A stretch of 64,000 bases of DNA from Aphelenchoides besseyi (lineage: Eukaryota; Nematoda; Chromadorea; Rhabditida; Aphelenchoididae), in NCBI GenBank assembly GCA_024699855.1, contig JAMPIQ010000002.1:5208001-5272000 (forward strand), read 5' to 3'. How positions within the stretch are numbered: the first letter of the stretch is position 1; each line of letters begins with the position of its first letter. Below the pieces are notes generated by a model that was not told where the DNA came from, ran no database searches, and was given only the letters and a program-made list of their open reading frames with translations. Both the position numbers and the translations under genes were made by a program. Shown in pieces: positions 23,953-37,173 of the stretch.

Positions 23953-26431
23953 TTTGCTGCGATTTTTAAGCTAAAAAAGCGACGTAAAAACTATTGAAAG
24001 CAATTCTACACGAAATGAAAAGACGTAAAAATTAAGGGTACCCCAAAAATAAGACCACAACGAGAATCCGTCTGTCAATCCCGCCGGCTGCGCATCACTC
24101 CGTTGCGAAAGTGGAAAGAGTGAGAAGACGGACAACGAAAAAAAGGGCCGAAGGCTTTAGAGAGGTACCCGCGGCCAAATGCCGGACGGATGGCGCTTTT
24201 TTTGCTATGACCCGCGCGCTTTCGATTTCTGTCTGAATCGCGAGACCTTTACGTTCACGTTCAACCAAGACCGCTATGTCAAAAGAAAAAATGAACGAAA
24301 ATATCGCACGCCGTGTTCGTGAAATAGCAGGCAAATCAAAAAAAACTACGGTATCAACAACCGCCTTTAGGCCACAAGCATTTTTTTGACGTAAACACGA
24401 AAAGAAACTGCGCGGAAATGAGAGCGCAAGGCGAAAACAACCAACAACCAAAAACGCGATTGCTGCGACCGCACTCACAAAAACCACTGGGCATTTTTTT
24501 GGCTACAGGTCAACTGCGCAGCCCACAACCGATCGGAGTTTTGACGCCCAAAATGGGCGGTCGCAAGAGATGCCGTTGCTTTGGGCCGAAATGGGAATAC
24601 GCGTCCAAACGCTTCCAAACGAGTTCTCCCGATCAGCCCCGGCCGACTAAGCGCATGTGATGGAGGAGAATGCCATCGGAGCGCAGGAGCTGTGGACATT
24701 TTCGGCACTCGGCCTGACCACCGCCCACTCTCCTTTTGTATGCGAACCCAACGGCAAAAAAGTGGGTCATCGACGACGGCAGAACGCAGCGGCCAATGGA
24801 GAAGATCGAAAGCGCGAGTTGCGGTTCGAGCAAAACCGGAGACCACAAAAACCGCTGCGTCCTCCTTCGATCGGCGGCAAAGGTTACGGCGCAATCGGCA
24901 AAGGCCCGAGGAGAAACGAACACTCAACGACGAGTATAAAAGCGAAAGCCCGTGAATACAACGAAAGACAACACGAATAGATTTTCTTCCTAATCTTATC
25001 ATAACGAATAACGAAAATGATCACACGGAAACAAGTGCTCTCAAACGGTCTTCGCAATGCCCTTCACTCTTCAATCCGTTGGCTTTTTTAGAGAATCTCT
25101 TCAATTGCGTAATCAATAGTCCAAAACCCCTCTTCTGCGTCGAATAACCAAAGGTGTTGATTGTTGTAAACTGCGAAGAAAACTGCGAAACAACCACCGG
25201 CTTTCTGTTTTTGATCGAAGTTAAATAAAACTTTTCGGATTTTCAGTAACAGTCTGTTGATTGAATTGCGCGACGACAAATTCAAATCGAAAGGCTCGTC
25301 GAACAGAGTGCAAGCATTTGCCTTGAGGTTTGAGGGTACCCAACGGCGTTGCCCGATCCTCCGGACGGACAGCTGTGGCGAAAAAGACGGACGATAAAAA
25401 CGAATGGACGCGCAACCCGGAGGCTGAGAAATGAGTGTGAAACTGAGCAGCATAACAACGTCGTGTGGACTGGACAAACGAGTCCATCGATCTGCCGTTA
25501 AATGCGCACATCAATTCCAACAGGCTGCCGGCCACAACCGAAATACTGAGCACCAATTGCGTGCCATCGGTCGGAACACAGCGGGGCGAATGCGATCGTT
25601 GAGATCGCTGCAATTATGCAAACGAATTTTGCCAAATGAAACGGAAAGCAGGAAGGCCGATGAATGCCATTGAGTGAGAGTCTTGTGCCACCCGTTGACA
25701 TTCACCGCAATTTCAACAATTGCGCAAAGGTTGCCGCCCGATCGACCAATTCGCCTCAAGGCTCTTCGCATTTTTTCCCTCAGGTCTCCGAAATCAACAG
25801 CAGCGGGAAGCGAACGACCTCGACGCGCCAAAAACACGAGTCAGCCAGCGGGGAAAAAACGACAGTGACAACGACCTTACCAATCCAGTAACTGCAATCT
25901 TGACCGTCGACTTTTTGGATTTGGCGGAAATCGACGAGAACCGTGAATCCAAACGACCTTGACTGTGAGGCGAATACTTTTGTTTGTTACCAAAATGAAG
26001 ATAATCAGCAGTGTGGTAATGGTCGAATCGTTTTCTGTTCCCTCTTTAAAACAACATCGTGGTCCAATCTATGACCGCCTAATGTAACATCTCAAAAAAT
26101 GACTGTACAGGACCAAATGCAAGTTAATGGTAGTGAGTTGACTTTCAGCAGAGGTATACTGTAATGCTTTTTAAGCGGATTATCGACTATCTTCTCGAAG
26201 AATTTGCTTCCTTTCGCGCAAAGAACATAAAATCGAAAGCACAACAATAGATTTATTAGCTTCATGGATTATTGCCATTGTCTTCTTATAATTTTATGAT
26301 GCAGATATGCGGGGGATAAACGTTTATTAAAAGAATCTACTTAGCACAATAGATCCGACTGGCAGGTAATAAAAGTCTGTTGTCGCTTATGTACATACAC
26401 ATTCTCGTCCGTTCAAGTGATCGATTGCTGT
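23953..26431. other. Gene-poor spacer between AP-2 and PX genes
   Basis: About 2.5 kb, locally GC-rich (24.1-25.9 kb) with many overlapping open frames on both strands and no recognised protein. A TATA-like element sits at 24935-24941 (+), followed only by a 24-codon frame starting at 25018. A minus-strand frame ending at 25088 has a protein-like C-terminus (WLFDAEEGFWTIDYAIEEIL) but no recognisable family or upstream exon. A minus-strand AATAAA near 26323-26328 probably ends the PX transcript. Confidence 0.4.
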
Positions 26432-27250
26432 CTAATCCAACTCGTCTTCGATTGGTTGACCTGGTGGTGACTGTTTGGTTTCGTTTGTCAGCTCGACCGG
26501 TGGTTCAGAAGTCGACGGTTCGGGCGACTTCTCGCGACTTGACTGAAATGTAAATGTAGATGATCGATCTGCTCGAAGAACTCACGTCGACAAACGACTG
26601 AAATATCCGAGCTTTACAAAGAACATCGTTTCGTAGAACAAAGTTGAGGAATTGAACGATCGTTCTCTTTCGCTCTTCGATTGTTTCGGCGGCTGTTGAA
26701 CCGAAAAGCTTGGGCGACGACATTTCGGGAATTTTGTCTTTCAAGTAGAGCTGAAAAACACATTCAATGTACAGAGTGTAACGGCTGAATAACAATACCT
26801 GGCGGTGGATAGTCGACAACTGCTGATGCAAGCGATGTACATCGCGAAATCTTGTAGTCAAATCGAAACGTCGCCATTCGAATTGATGCACGTTCACGGG
26901 ATCCATCTGAACAAAAAGATAAATACACATGTTGGAAATTCGAATTAACTTACACAGATTCCGATTTTGTATTCGACGTGACCAAAAAATCCTCCCGGCT
27001 CAGTGACTTCAAGAATTTGGGCCGAAAAGGCGTAGTTCTTTCTGTCTCGATACAAAATGGCGCCCAGTTCCGATCGACAATGAGTTTCGTCCGGCAACAA
27101 GACGGTCGACATTGCGGTTATTCGATCATGCAAACGGATCAATTGGAGCTCAACGAACGGCAAAATTTTCCGTTTACACTCGACCAACTGTGTTTGCAAA
27201 TTGCACAGAACTGGAGCGCCGGTTTGTTGACGAGTTTTGTTTGTAGACAT
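26432..27250 (-). CDS. PX-domain protein (sorting-nexin-like)
   Basis: Phosphoinositide-binding PX protein of about 225 residues. Exons: 26954-27250, 26799-26906, 26586-26750, 26432-26542. After ~75 residues it reads AQILEVTEPGGFFGHVEYKI, WRRFDLTTRFRDVHRLHQQL, LYLKDKIPEMSSPKLFGS, then ERKRTIVQFLNFVL and FQSFVD. This is the PX order: beta-sheet, the RxF/Y(s)DF-type phosphate-binding turn (here TTRFRDVHRLH), the Pro-containing loop, and the last helix pair. A short acidic Pro/Ser-rich tail (EPSTSEPPVEL) ends the protein. There is no BAR or kinase domain, so it resembles the small PX-only nexins. The ATG at 27250 starts MSTNKTRQQTG; the stop is TAG at 26432. Confidence 0.82.
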
Positions 27251-27341
27251 CAAAACGTTTCGCTTTCAATTTCCGTTTTTTCGTCGCGTTCTGTCGTTTC
27301 AACGATCGAACGTGCCTGTTGATCTCAGGACCCAGACCAAA

Positions 27342-29083
27342 ATGGTTGTCGATGCACCACAAAGTTGTGGAGCTATTAAGCCGAGTTTTGCGTACACTAC
27401 AATCACTGAGCGATGGCCTAAAATCATCACTCGAGTTATCGATCAAATGCATCAGAAGCATAACGAGTCTGTGAAGCAGTACGGAGAAGTGAGTAGTTTT
27501 TGTGTCGAAGAAAATAAACGTGAATTTAGTCTGGAGATGCGGATATAAAATACGTGATCCACAATCTCAGTCGACTTCGTTACATGGTTGTAACCGACAA
27601 ACCGTTAGAATTTCTAGTCACTGATTTGCCAGACAAGGAAGTTTGGAACAAAGTGATCAAAGATTATCACGAGAAGGTACTTTTGACTTAAAAAGATCGA
27701 TTTTTGGCCAATATTACAGGTTGGCGAAAAGGAAACAACGTGGTACAAGATTCCGTTTCTCTTCTCCGAATGTTTTATGTATCGTTGGATTTATCAATAC
27801 TATCAGGTGATCATCTTGTATTCCACTTTTATTTGGGAGTTTGTTTAGAACACTCAAAATTTCAAAGACTACGATCCATTTCGTCTTGAAAAGGAGAAAT
27901 CGTATCATGAAAGGTTAGTTAGTTTTGTGAAATGTCTTGATTTGAATACTTAGTCGAAATCATCTGTTGACATTGGCACACGAACTGTTGAAGACAATCA
28001 AAGAAGAAACGAAAGGAGATGAATTGAAAAAGGAAATATCTCGTTTGCTTCAAGTATGTTTGTGGTAAGTTTTCTATCAGTAGAAAATGAAACCATGAAT
28101 ATTTACAGGGGCAACAAAGCGGATTTGTCGTTGAGTGGTGGCGATTCGAGTTCGATGTCTGAGACCTTGTTCAAAGAATTGGACGATATGCGGGGAAACA
28201 TTCTCGTGGATCATATCGATGTCACTATTGAACATTTAATGAAGTGAGTTTCATGTATAGAAAATAAATTCTTGGCTATTTTAGTTTGAGTGCTGAGCGT
28301 CGAGTTGATTTCATTTTGGACAATTCTGGACTTGAACTATTCACGGACTTGTGTTTGGGCGAACTGCTTGTTACCGAGAAGTTAGCTTCAAAAGTAGTGT
28401 TTCACGGGAAGGTAATTGCATTCAACTGTTCGGTTTATTGAACTGTTATTTTGGATTCATCCGTGGTATGTGTCTGATGCGACGATTGAGGACTTCAATT
28501 GGGTTATCAATACTACAGCTAATAGCGAGGATTCTGATTTGAAAGAGTTGGGAAAACGCTGGCAATCGAATGTCGAGAAGGTGGGTCGATCAATACTAAT
28601 CAGATTCATGATGAGTAATAGGGTCTTTTCGAATACAAAACTCACGAGTTCTTCACTTTCGGGTTTTCCTATTTTGAAATTCCAACTCGTGCACCTGAAC
28701 TTTACGCCGATCTCCAAAAATCGTCGCTTCTCATTTTCAAAGGTGATTTGAATGGACGCAAACTGATTGGCGATCGCGATTGGACTCCGACTACTCCATT
28801 TCTGGTAATTTAAACGAATTTGTGCGTAAATTCACAAGAATCCTTTAAGAACGCTATCAAAGACTTCAAACCAACTAATTTCATTTTGCTTCGGACCTTG
28901 AAAGCGGAAACTGTTGCCGGACTGTCCGAAGAAACGTACAAAAAGATTGTGGAAAAGTTTGGACGAGAGGATCGAACGTGGCAAGTGTCAAGTGACTACG
29001 CAGTCGGTTTGTTATTCCTCCTTTAAATCAACTGTTCGTTGTTCCATTTAGCACAAGCGTTCTTCAAAAAAGATGTTCAATGA
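27342..29083 (+). CDS. ARMT1: ARMT1-like DUF89 protein (damage-control phosphatase/carboxyl methyltransferase)
   Basis: Homologue of human ARMT1 (C6orf211), a DUF89 enzyme described as an acidic-residue methyltransferase and as a metal-dependent sugar-phosphate phosphatase. The product starts MVVDAPQSCGAIKPSFAYTT and reads ITERWPKIITRVIDQMH, CLWGNKADLSLSGGDSSS, RVDFILDNSGLELFTDLCLG, FHGKVIPW-like segments, then LYADLQKSSLLIFKGDLNGR and LRTLKAETVAGL. GGDS, DNSG and KGDLN are the metal/active-site motifs of the family. It is split by short introns. The last intron (near 29010-29050) is inferred: splicing it replaces a VGLLFLL tail by a short KKDVQ end at 29083. An AATAAA follows at 29163. A TCTCAG lies 12 nt before the ATG, a possible trans-splice site. 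Confidence 0.9.
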
Positions 29084-30185
29084 TTGGCATTGCAGTCGAA
29101 TAACGGCGCTTTATGACTCTCTATTCCTGTGAACTTTTCTCATATAATAGAAGATTTTAATCGAATAAACCAAATGTTATGAATCGGAGTTGCCCGTCTC
29201 GTTCAAAGGCCAATAAACAAAAAAGAAGATCAATCTTTTCTTTGTGTCAAACAACCAAATGAAACCGAAATAATAAACGCGTTCTTTAGAAACGTGTTGT
29301 CATCTTGAACTCTAATCGAGACAATCACTTTACAGTAAACATTTCTGTACAAAAAGCATCAAACTTGCGGTTCAAGATTTGGATCGTTTTCGCATTGTTC
29401 GAGTGGTCTTCGGAACGCGTCGTCTATGAAGTGGAAGATCTTTGAGTGTGCGTCTGTCCGAAAGGTCCAAAACGTAAGAGCTCGCCAACTGATTGACTCT
29501 CGTTTCCTTCGTGTTTATAAAACAACTTCGTTTGTTCGGTGGCGGCCCAAAGAATTTGGACACCCGTCCCATTAGCTCCACTGCCCTCTCTTCGCGTTCC
29601 ATTGGATCAGACGGAGAATCAGCCGTCAGCCCAAAGTGAAAATCTTTTCGAATGAACAGCGAGATAATTCCCGGTCCTTCGGAAGGCCGCAATTTCGAAC
29701 GTCTCGGCCAATGATCTCAATATGCTGGTGGTCACGATTTCATGATTCATACGTTCATTTCGAATCTACCTGCCCACACAAACGATGTCATCAAAAAACA
29801 TGTGGAAGGTGTTCTCAGACATTGGAGTTTGTTTTTGAGTTGCGAAATACATTCCTGAGTTTCGTTTATTTTGTTTTCCGTTGACCATTAGAGTTCGCTT
29901 ACTTCTCACTAAGCCTTAAAAGTATTAGCATTGAACAATTTGCCAGACCTCAATTCCACGTTTTTAGTCACCGAAACATTCAACGGTTTTTGCTTCGTAT
30001 TCACGCGTTTCATCATTCCGATCGAAAACCTTTGTTGACATTTTGATCGGCTTAATTGTACATTGCGACACGTGACTTGCTGTTACATTTGTTGTCGAGC
30101 ATTCAAAGACTTTTAGAGCAAACTGTTTGACAACAAAAATTCGTTTTGTTTTTCGTCGAACGAACACAAGTTGATTCGTGACAGA
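29084..30185. other. Spacer with a weak minus-strand frame
   Basis: Between ARMT1 and the tropomodulin-like gene. The only coding-looking stretch is the minus-strand frame 29372-29692, listed separately. The rest is A+T-rich with no recognised element. Confidence 0.4.
29372..29605 (-). CDS. Hypothetical basic protein, possibly a gene fragment
   Basis: Open frame starting MEREERAVELMGRVSKFFGP and ending in a Lys/Arg/Thr-rich tail (TTRTMRKRSKS). The frame stays open upstream to about 29725 and looks coding there (GPGIISLFIRKDFHFGLTAD), so the ATG at 29605 may be internal. Further upstream, a different frame (SILRSLAETFEIAAF) looks like the continuation, which would need a frameshift or an intron I cannot place. 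No family recognised; could be a pseudogene. Confidence 0.35.
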   Translation of the reverse strand, partial: PMEREERAVELMGRVSKFFGPPPNKRSCFINTKETRVNQLASSYVLDLSDRRTLKDLPLHRRRVPKTTRTMRKRSKS

Positions 30186-32324
30186 ATGGCCGACGATGAA
30201 GAAGAGTTGATGACCGATGCGGATTTCGAACAGGCGCTGGAAATGCTATGTGATGACTTTGCAGACTCGGATGTAAGTTCGAAGAAAAGTCGATGTTGAA
30301 GGTGTAGAATCTTACAGACCAAATGGGCGATTGCAAAGATCGCAAACGAGGCAGCAATCATTAGTTGGGAGGTTGAAAGAATGAACTGCGTTTGTTTCAA
30401 TTAACCGATTTAGGAAGCAGAACAAATGCTTTGTAATGAAGATGAGCCTATCAAATCTAGTCTTCCACAACAAACACGACCCACGGAACCGGATAACGAC
30501 ACAAACATCGACGATTCAATTCGTCGTCTTCAGCAGAATGATCCGAAATTGGTGAAAGTCAATTTAAATAACATGAAGGTAATCGATCTCAAAAGTCACA
30601 AGCTCAAAAATGCTATTTAGCGAACTCCTGTTCCTCAAATCAAACGAATTATCGAAGCAATGCGTGAGAACGAGCACATCGAAATGCTCAGTTTGGCCAA
30701 CTTGGGGCTCTACGATGGTGATGTTGAGGTAACTGATCCATTTGAGTGTGGTCATTATTCTGTTACTTTCAGCCACTCATCGACATCTTGGAAATAAACG
30801 AAAGTTTACGGGTTCTCAATTTAGAAACAAAGTAATCTATTTCCTTGTATTTTGTTTCACTCCATTTTTCGTTTTAGTTATCTCAGTGGAGAGTTTTTTG
30901 CCCGGTTATTTCAAGCAGCACTCAAAAATCAAACCTTAGAAGAAATCAAGGCAGTCAATCAGGTAGTTTAGCTCTAGAAAGAACTTGTAATTGGGTTTCT
31001 AGGGAACTTCCTTTTCGACCGTCTCGGAGAAACAAATCATCAAAGCGATTTTTAATAATCGCGGTCTTCTTAAAGTTAGCGTCAACTTTCGCTTACCGGA
31101 AGGTCGACACAAAGTCGAACAAGCAACGATGAGAAACCAAGAAATACGTAAGATCTGCTATATTTTCTCGTTTAACCTTATTTTTAGGTCGTGTATTGCG
31201 AAGACAAGCCGCCGAAGAGGCTCGAAAAGCAGCAGAACAACAGAAACCCGAAGAATTGCCTGTGAAGAAGCCGACGCCCGTTAAACCTGCAGCACCTATT
31301 GAACCTGCAAAGGTTTGCAATTCAATAACAAAATTATCAAGCAGACGTTTAGGAAAAGAAACCACCGGTCGTAATCAAAACAGCTCCTTCGCCATTGAAA
31401 ACTGCTGGTGCTGATATTCCACAGAAATCTCAAACCGAAAAGGAACAACCAACCAAACCCGTGGAAGTGCCCAAGGCTTTTATTGAAATGGACAAACCGA
31501 AAACAACCCCCGAAGTGCCGAAATGGCGAAGACCAAAACCAATTGAACCGCCGCAAGAGGAAAAATCAATGGCAATGAAACCGATGATTCTCGAACAACT
31601 TCCACCTTCACGCACGGATCAGGCATCTACATCTAAAGTTGAAGAAAAGGTTTCTGTCACTTCGCCAATTGCGCCAAAGAAAAAGAAGTTGGTTAGACCA
31701 GTGATTGACGGTCAATCTAACGATGTGTCCGGTAGAACACGGTTGAATCCTAACGATTCGGGCCCCACAACTCCGAATCTTACTGCCACTTCCCTGTCCG
31801 AATCAGAAGCTTCGCCATCGACAAAACCAAAGAAGATTATTAAGAAAAAGAAGAAAAGTTCGATCGTCGATTTGTCTTCAGATGCGACGGAAAATGCGTC
31901 GGAAGTTGGCAAAAGTGATCAAATTAAACCATCGGAAATTAACGGAAACCTAGAACACGATGAAAAGCCCAAACGAAAGAAGAAACCAACGATCGTTGTT
32001 GATGAAGTCACGACGAACGAAACAAAGGACAAAACGAAAGATTATAAGCCAAAAAATGGAGTGATCGAGGTTCCCGAATTAACTATCACTGATGACGCTT
32101 TTGATTCAACAGTTCCGAATAGTGTTGAAGAAAAACCTGTTGTGCCGAAGAAGATCGTTAAAAAGAAGAAACGAGTTCCCACTCCAGATCAGAAGACCAT
32201 CGAAGACGATGAAACGAAACCAAAGATTCCGCCCAAAGTAAAACCGAAACCTGCGAGACGGGACGATGAACCGATTGGTGTGTTTCCACGAAGTCGGTTA
32301 AATGCAACAAATATCAAATCCTAA
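30186..32324 (+). CDS. Tropomodulin/leiomodin-related protein with long basic tail
   Basis: Actin pointed-end regulator of the tropomodulin family. First exon 30186-30272 encodes MADDEEELMTDADFEQALEM. Later exons give IRRLQQNDPKLVKVNLNNMK, IKRIIEAMRENEHIEMLSLA, ESLRVLNLETNYLSGEFFAR and NRGLLKVSVNFRLPEGRH, the leucine-rich-repeat cap. The N-terminal tropomyosin/actin-binding part of typical tropomodulins (LDPDN...LLP) is missing: only about 45 residues precede the LRR linker. After RRVLRRQAAEEARKAAEQQK comes a tail of ~330 residues rich in Pro, Lys and Glu with repeated KKKK clusters (KPKKIIKKKKKSSIVD, KKIVKKKKRVPTP), probably disordered. The extended tail recalls leiomodins and nematode TMD-2, but no WH2 motif could be confirmed. 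Stop TAA ends at 32324; AATAAA at 32382. Confidence 0.85.
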
Positions 32325-32859
32325 TCCTCGTATTCATTTCGTTCCTTGTAGTGCTTTCCATTTTGTACATCATTCAGTTACAATAAACTATTGATCAAAT
32401 AAGTTAAATGAATGGTTGTGTTTGTTTCGGTCTGCAATTAAAATACGATGATCATTGGCTGCCGTTTCGATCGAAGTGCTCTTATAAGTTGAGGTGAAGA
32501 TCGCTGTGAAGTGATGAGCACATCGAAACGACCTCCAAACTTCTTACTCTCAAGCATGTCAGCAATCAGTCTACTTTTCTATCGATTTGCTTCAGGGCCG
32601 TTGTTGAAAACAGCTTCCATTTCAACTAGAGCGTTTAGCCAAAAGTTGTTTGCGATTCGTCCCAAATTCTTTCCGTGCATTTTTGTCGCTTTGCAGTTAA
32701 AATTTCGTCAGTTTTCATCGAAACTCGCCATTTTGTTGTCCACATGGCAAGAGTTGTAAGAACATTTACAACAAAAGTCACACAAATTTACCGTGAATTT
32801 TTGTTTCTCGTCTAATCCGCCATTTCTTATCATCGATGTTTAGAGAGCAATCGAAGAAG
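32325..32859. other. Spacer upstream of eRF3
   Basis: About 530 nt containing the tropomodulin-like 3' end and the eRF3 5' flank. A TTTAG at about 32839-32843, 16 nt before the second ATG, is a plausible trans-splice acceptor. No other feature seen. Confidence 0.4.
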
Positions 32860-32913
32860 ATGTCCGGAAATCAACATCGTTTCAATCCGAATGCTCACTC
32901 GTTCGTTCCGAAT
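32857..32913 (+). other. GSPT1: Overlapping tandem PAM2 motifs in eRF3
   Basis: Immediately after the start the protein reads [11 protein letters not shown] then [10 protein letters not shown]. Each matches the PAM2 consensus (x-L/F-N-x-x-A-x-x-F-x-P) that binds the MLLE domain of poly(A)-binding protein. Human eRF3 carries the same overlapping arrangement. It couples termination to deadenylation; the function here is inferred from that conservation. Confidence 0.75.
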
Positions 32914-35131
32914 GTGAATGCTCGCGAATTCGTTCCCGGCCAACAATTCCAACCAACTGGACCACCGCCAAACCAAATTCCGCAGCCCGGTGCCGTTCCT
33001 CCACTATTCTACCAACAACCCCCGATGCATCCCGGAGCATTTCCTCCTCAAGGACAATATTTCCAACCGCAACAATTCGTTCAACAACCACCCGGATTGT
33101 ACAACCAACAAGCACCCAATTTGGCTCCAGCACAACAACCCTCAATGGAGTGTGAGTTTCAACTTTTCTTGTCATTCGTCGATCTTCTTGTTTAGCCTGG
33201 GAAGATGAACCCGCCGATCCAACACCGACAAACTTAGTCGAAGAGAAACCGAAAGTAAATTCAAAGAATGAAGTGAAGAACGAACAAGCGAAGGAGCCGG
33301 AACCTCAAGTGCCTGCTGAAATCATTTCCAGTGAAAAAGCTAAAGAAAAGATTGAACAAGAGAAACCGATTGAACCTCAAAATGAAACCGCAAAAATTCC
33401 AAAAGCGAAATCGAAAGAAGTTTGTTGCTTTTAAATTTTGAATCATTTTCTGCGATTTAGAAGGACAACGAAACAACTGTCGAATCGACGCCTCCGCCGC
33501 CTGTCGTATCGTCATCTTCGAGAAAACCGGTTGTTGGTATTCATTTTCTTTCATTCTTTTGTAATCTACGCATCTTAGACAAAAATCGTTTGGAACATGT
33601 TAACATCGTTTTTGTTGGTCATGTTGATGCAGGAAAGTCGACGATTGGTGGACAGCTCATGTATCTCACTGGTATGGTGGATAAACGAACGTTGGAGAAA
33701 TACGAACGAGAAGCAAAAGAAAAAGGTCGTGAAAGTTGGTCAGTTAATTGATTTGTATCTTCCTTGTTATTTTTTTGTTTATAGGTACTTATCTTGGGCC
33801 TTGGATACGAATGACGAAGAACGTGAGAAGGGAAAGACCGTTGAAGTTGGTCGAGCATTTTTCGAAACCGAACGAAAACATTTCACCATTTTGGATGCTC
33901 CGGGACACAAATCTTTTGTTCCGAACATGATTAGTGGTGCTACACAAGCAGACATTGCAGTTCTTGTCATCAGTGCACGTAAAGGCGAATTCGAAACCGG
34001 CTTCGATCGTGGTGGTCAAACTCAGGAGCACGCGATGTTGGTCAAAACCGCTGGAGTTAAACAAATGATTATACTCGTCAACAAGATGGACGACTCAACG
34101 GTGAATTGGGATGAAGAGCGGTAATCGTTCGACGGCGACGGTTAAACGAGTTGAGTTTAGATTCACGGAAATTCAAACCAAATTAACTCCCTATCTGAAA
34201 AGATGCGGTTTCAATCCAAAGAACGAAATCACTTACATTCCATGCTCGGGACTTAACGGCGATTTTCTCAAAGAGCGTCCAACGGGAAATGTGTGCGAAT
34301 GGTACAAGTAGGTCGATTATTAACTGTATTCTTTGTAAGCTTGCTTTTAGTGGTCCCTGTTTTTTGGAGTATTTGGACATGTTGCCAACAATGGATCGTG
34401 AGTTTGATGGTCCGGTTCGTGCGATCGTTGCTGATAAATACGGGGTTTGAACTGAAGATTTCGGTTTAATCTCTGTTGATTGTTTAGGATATGGGAACGG
34501 TTGTCATTGGAAAGATGGAGTCGGGAGTAATTGAAAAAGGTCAAACCGTAATGGTTATGCCAAATCGAGTGAGTTCATTTGTGTTGGTGATTGAATGTAT
34601 GTGTTTCTTTCTTTTCAGACAATGTCCCAAATTATTGGTTGTTGGTGTGACGACCAAGATGTGGAACAAGTATGTGCTGGCGACAATATTAAGTTGAAGT
34701 TGAAGAACGTGGAAGAAAGTGACATTCTTCCCGGCTTCGTTGTTTGTTCTCCCGAATCGCCGTGTCGAGTGGGAAGAGTTTTTGATGCAGAGATTCGTAT
34801 ATTCGAACACAAATCGATTATCGCTGCCGGTTACAGTTGTGTTCTGCACATTCACGCAGCAGTTGAAGAGATCGTCGTTAAGGTAAGTGAATCTGTCGGT
34901 GTTTATGCACATGTCAATATTTAGCGTGTTATTTGTACGATTGATAAGCGTAAAAACGAGAAGAAGAAAGTGGCATTCGTTAAACAGGACGACAACTGTA
35001 TTCTGCGATTGGAATCACCAGAGTCCTTCTGTCTCGAACTCTACAAGGACTTTCCACAGATGGGACGTTTTACATTGCGTGATGAAGGGCGTACGATTGC
35101 AATTGGAAAGGTGGTTAAGATTATAGAGTAA
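32860..35131 (+). CDS. GSPT1: Eukaryotic release factor 3 (eRF3, GSPT1/Sup35 type)
   Basis: GTPase that works with eRF1 to terminate translation. Residues 1-100 are Pro/Gln/Asn-rich (prion-like, as in Sup35) and begin MSGNQHRF with two overlapping PAM2 motifs. A Glu/Lys/Pro-rich spacer follows. The GTPase domain has G1 GHVDAGKST, switch [10 protein letters not shown] and G4 NKMD ([10 protein letters not shown]), plus [19 protein letters not shown] and [20 protein letters not shown]. Beta-barrel domains give [56 protein letters not shown] and the C-terminus [20 protein letters not shown]. An ATG at 32836 is in frame, but the TTTAG between the two ATGs favours 32860. Introns are ~44 nt. Stop 35129-35131; AATAAA at 35156. 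Next gene (KRR1) starts only 273 nt on. Confidence 0.96.
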
Positions 35132-35404
35132 ATCGAGTTTCCGTGTCGTTGTTCCAATAAACAAAGTCATTTATTTATAATTTTTTGTTTCGAGTTGTTT
35201 TATATCATTTTGAACACTCGATTTTGTTTATGTTGTTTTTAGCGTCGAGTTTTTTACTGTGAAACTTTCATCTTGTTGAAATTTCATTAATAAATTGACG
35301 TAAAAAAGTTCTGCAATTTCCATTTGATTCAACGGTTTTAACCATCGTGTTACTACTCTGCTTTCTCCGAATTCAAAGTTTGAATGCGCGTGATTTCAGT
35401 TCAA

Positions 35405-36551
<1,147 letters not shown>

Positions 36552-36808
36552 ATGGTTGTTTTGTTTGTTGTTATCAAATGAATGTTGTTGTTATGTGAAT
36601 AAAGTTCCGATTGTCTTCATCGATGCCTACAATCCGAGAATCAAAACCATCGTAATGTTGAACGAACAACAAAATCGAAAGTGAGCTGAATCAGCGACTT
36701 TCGTTGAAATTTGAAAGCACGACAAACAGCACTTTTAATTTAAAACTTCCCAATCGTTCTTATCGTAAGTCACGGAAAATAAATCGTTTTCAAACCGCTC
36801 TGTCGGTT

Positions 36809-37006
36809 TCACCAAACTTCCCACATCCGATCGGACGTCTTTTGTTGGTCGTTGATTGAAGTTCGGACGTTACATTCGAACTGAATAGCAGGTGGTTGAA
36901 TGAACGAAAAGCGATTTTGTTGCAAATTCGTACGAACCACGCGCAGCTGTCTCCCCGTCAATACAATGGTTTTGCAGATGTTACAATTTGGACATTTCGA
37001 CATGGA
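36809..37006 (-). CDS. Hypothetical small Cys-containing protein
   Basis: Open frame starting MSMSKCPNCNICKTIVLTG, about 65 codons, ending TSDRMWEVW. The CPNCNIC cluster could bind metal but no second pair of cysteines follows, so a zinc ribbon is not supported. Head-to-head with the frame at 37174. No family recognised. Confidence 0.3.
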   Translation of the reverse strand, partial: SMSKCPNCNICKTIVLTGRQLRVVRTNLQQNRFSFIQPPAIQFECNVRTSINDQQKTSDRMWEVW

Positions 37007-37173
37007 CACTTAAATTTTGTTTCTTAATGGACAATTACTCTCGACTGCCATCGAAGACTGTCGGTTCGCTTAAACTTTGCGTCCTTTCTTGCCTTCGGAT
37101 ATTATGAACGTTGGAATTTTTTGGCTTAATTCCACATACGATCTTGAGTGAAAAGAAAGTGCGACTCATTCAA

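Noticed and set aside
24935..24941. TATA box as evidence for a gene at 25 kb
   Set aside because: Only a 24-codon frame follows and no conserved product is seen; kept only as a note.
32836..32859. eRF3 start at the first ATG (MFREQSKK)
   Set aside because: A TTTAG acceptor lies between this ATG and the next; the second ATG fits the family start better. Not excluded.
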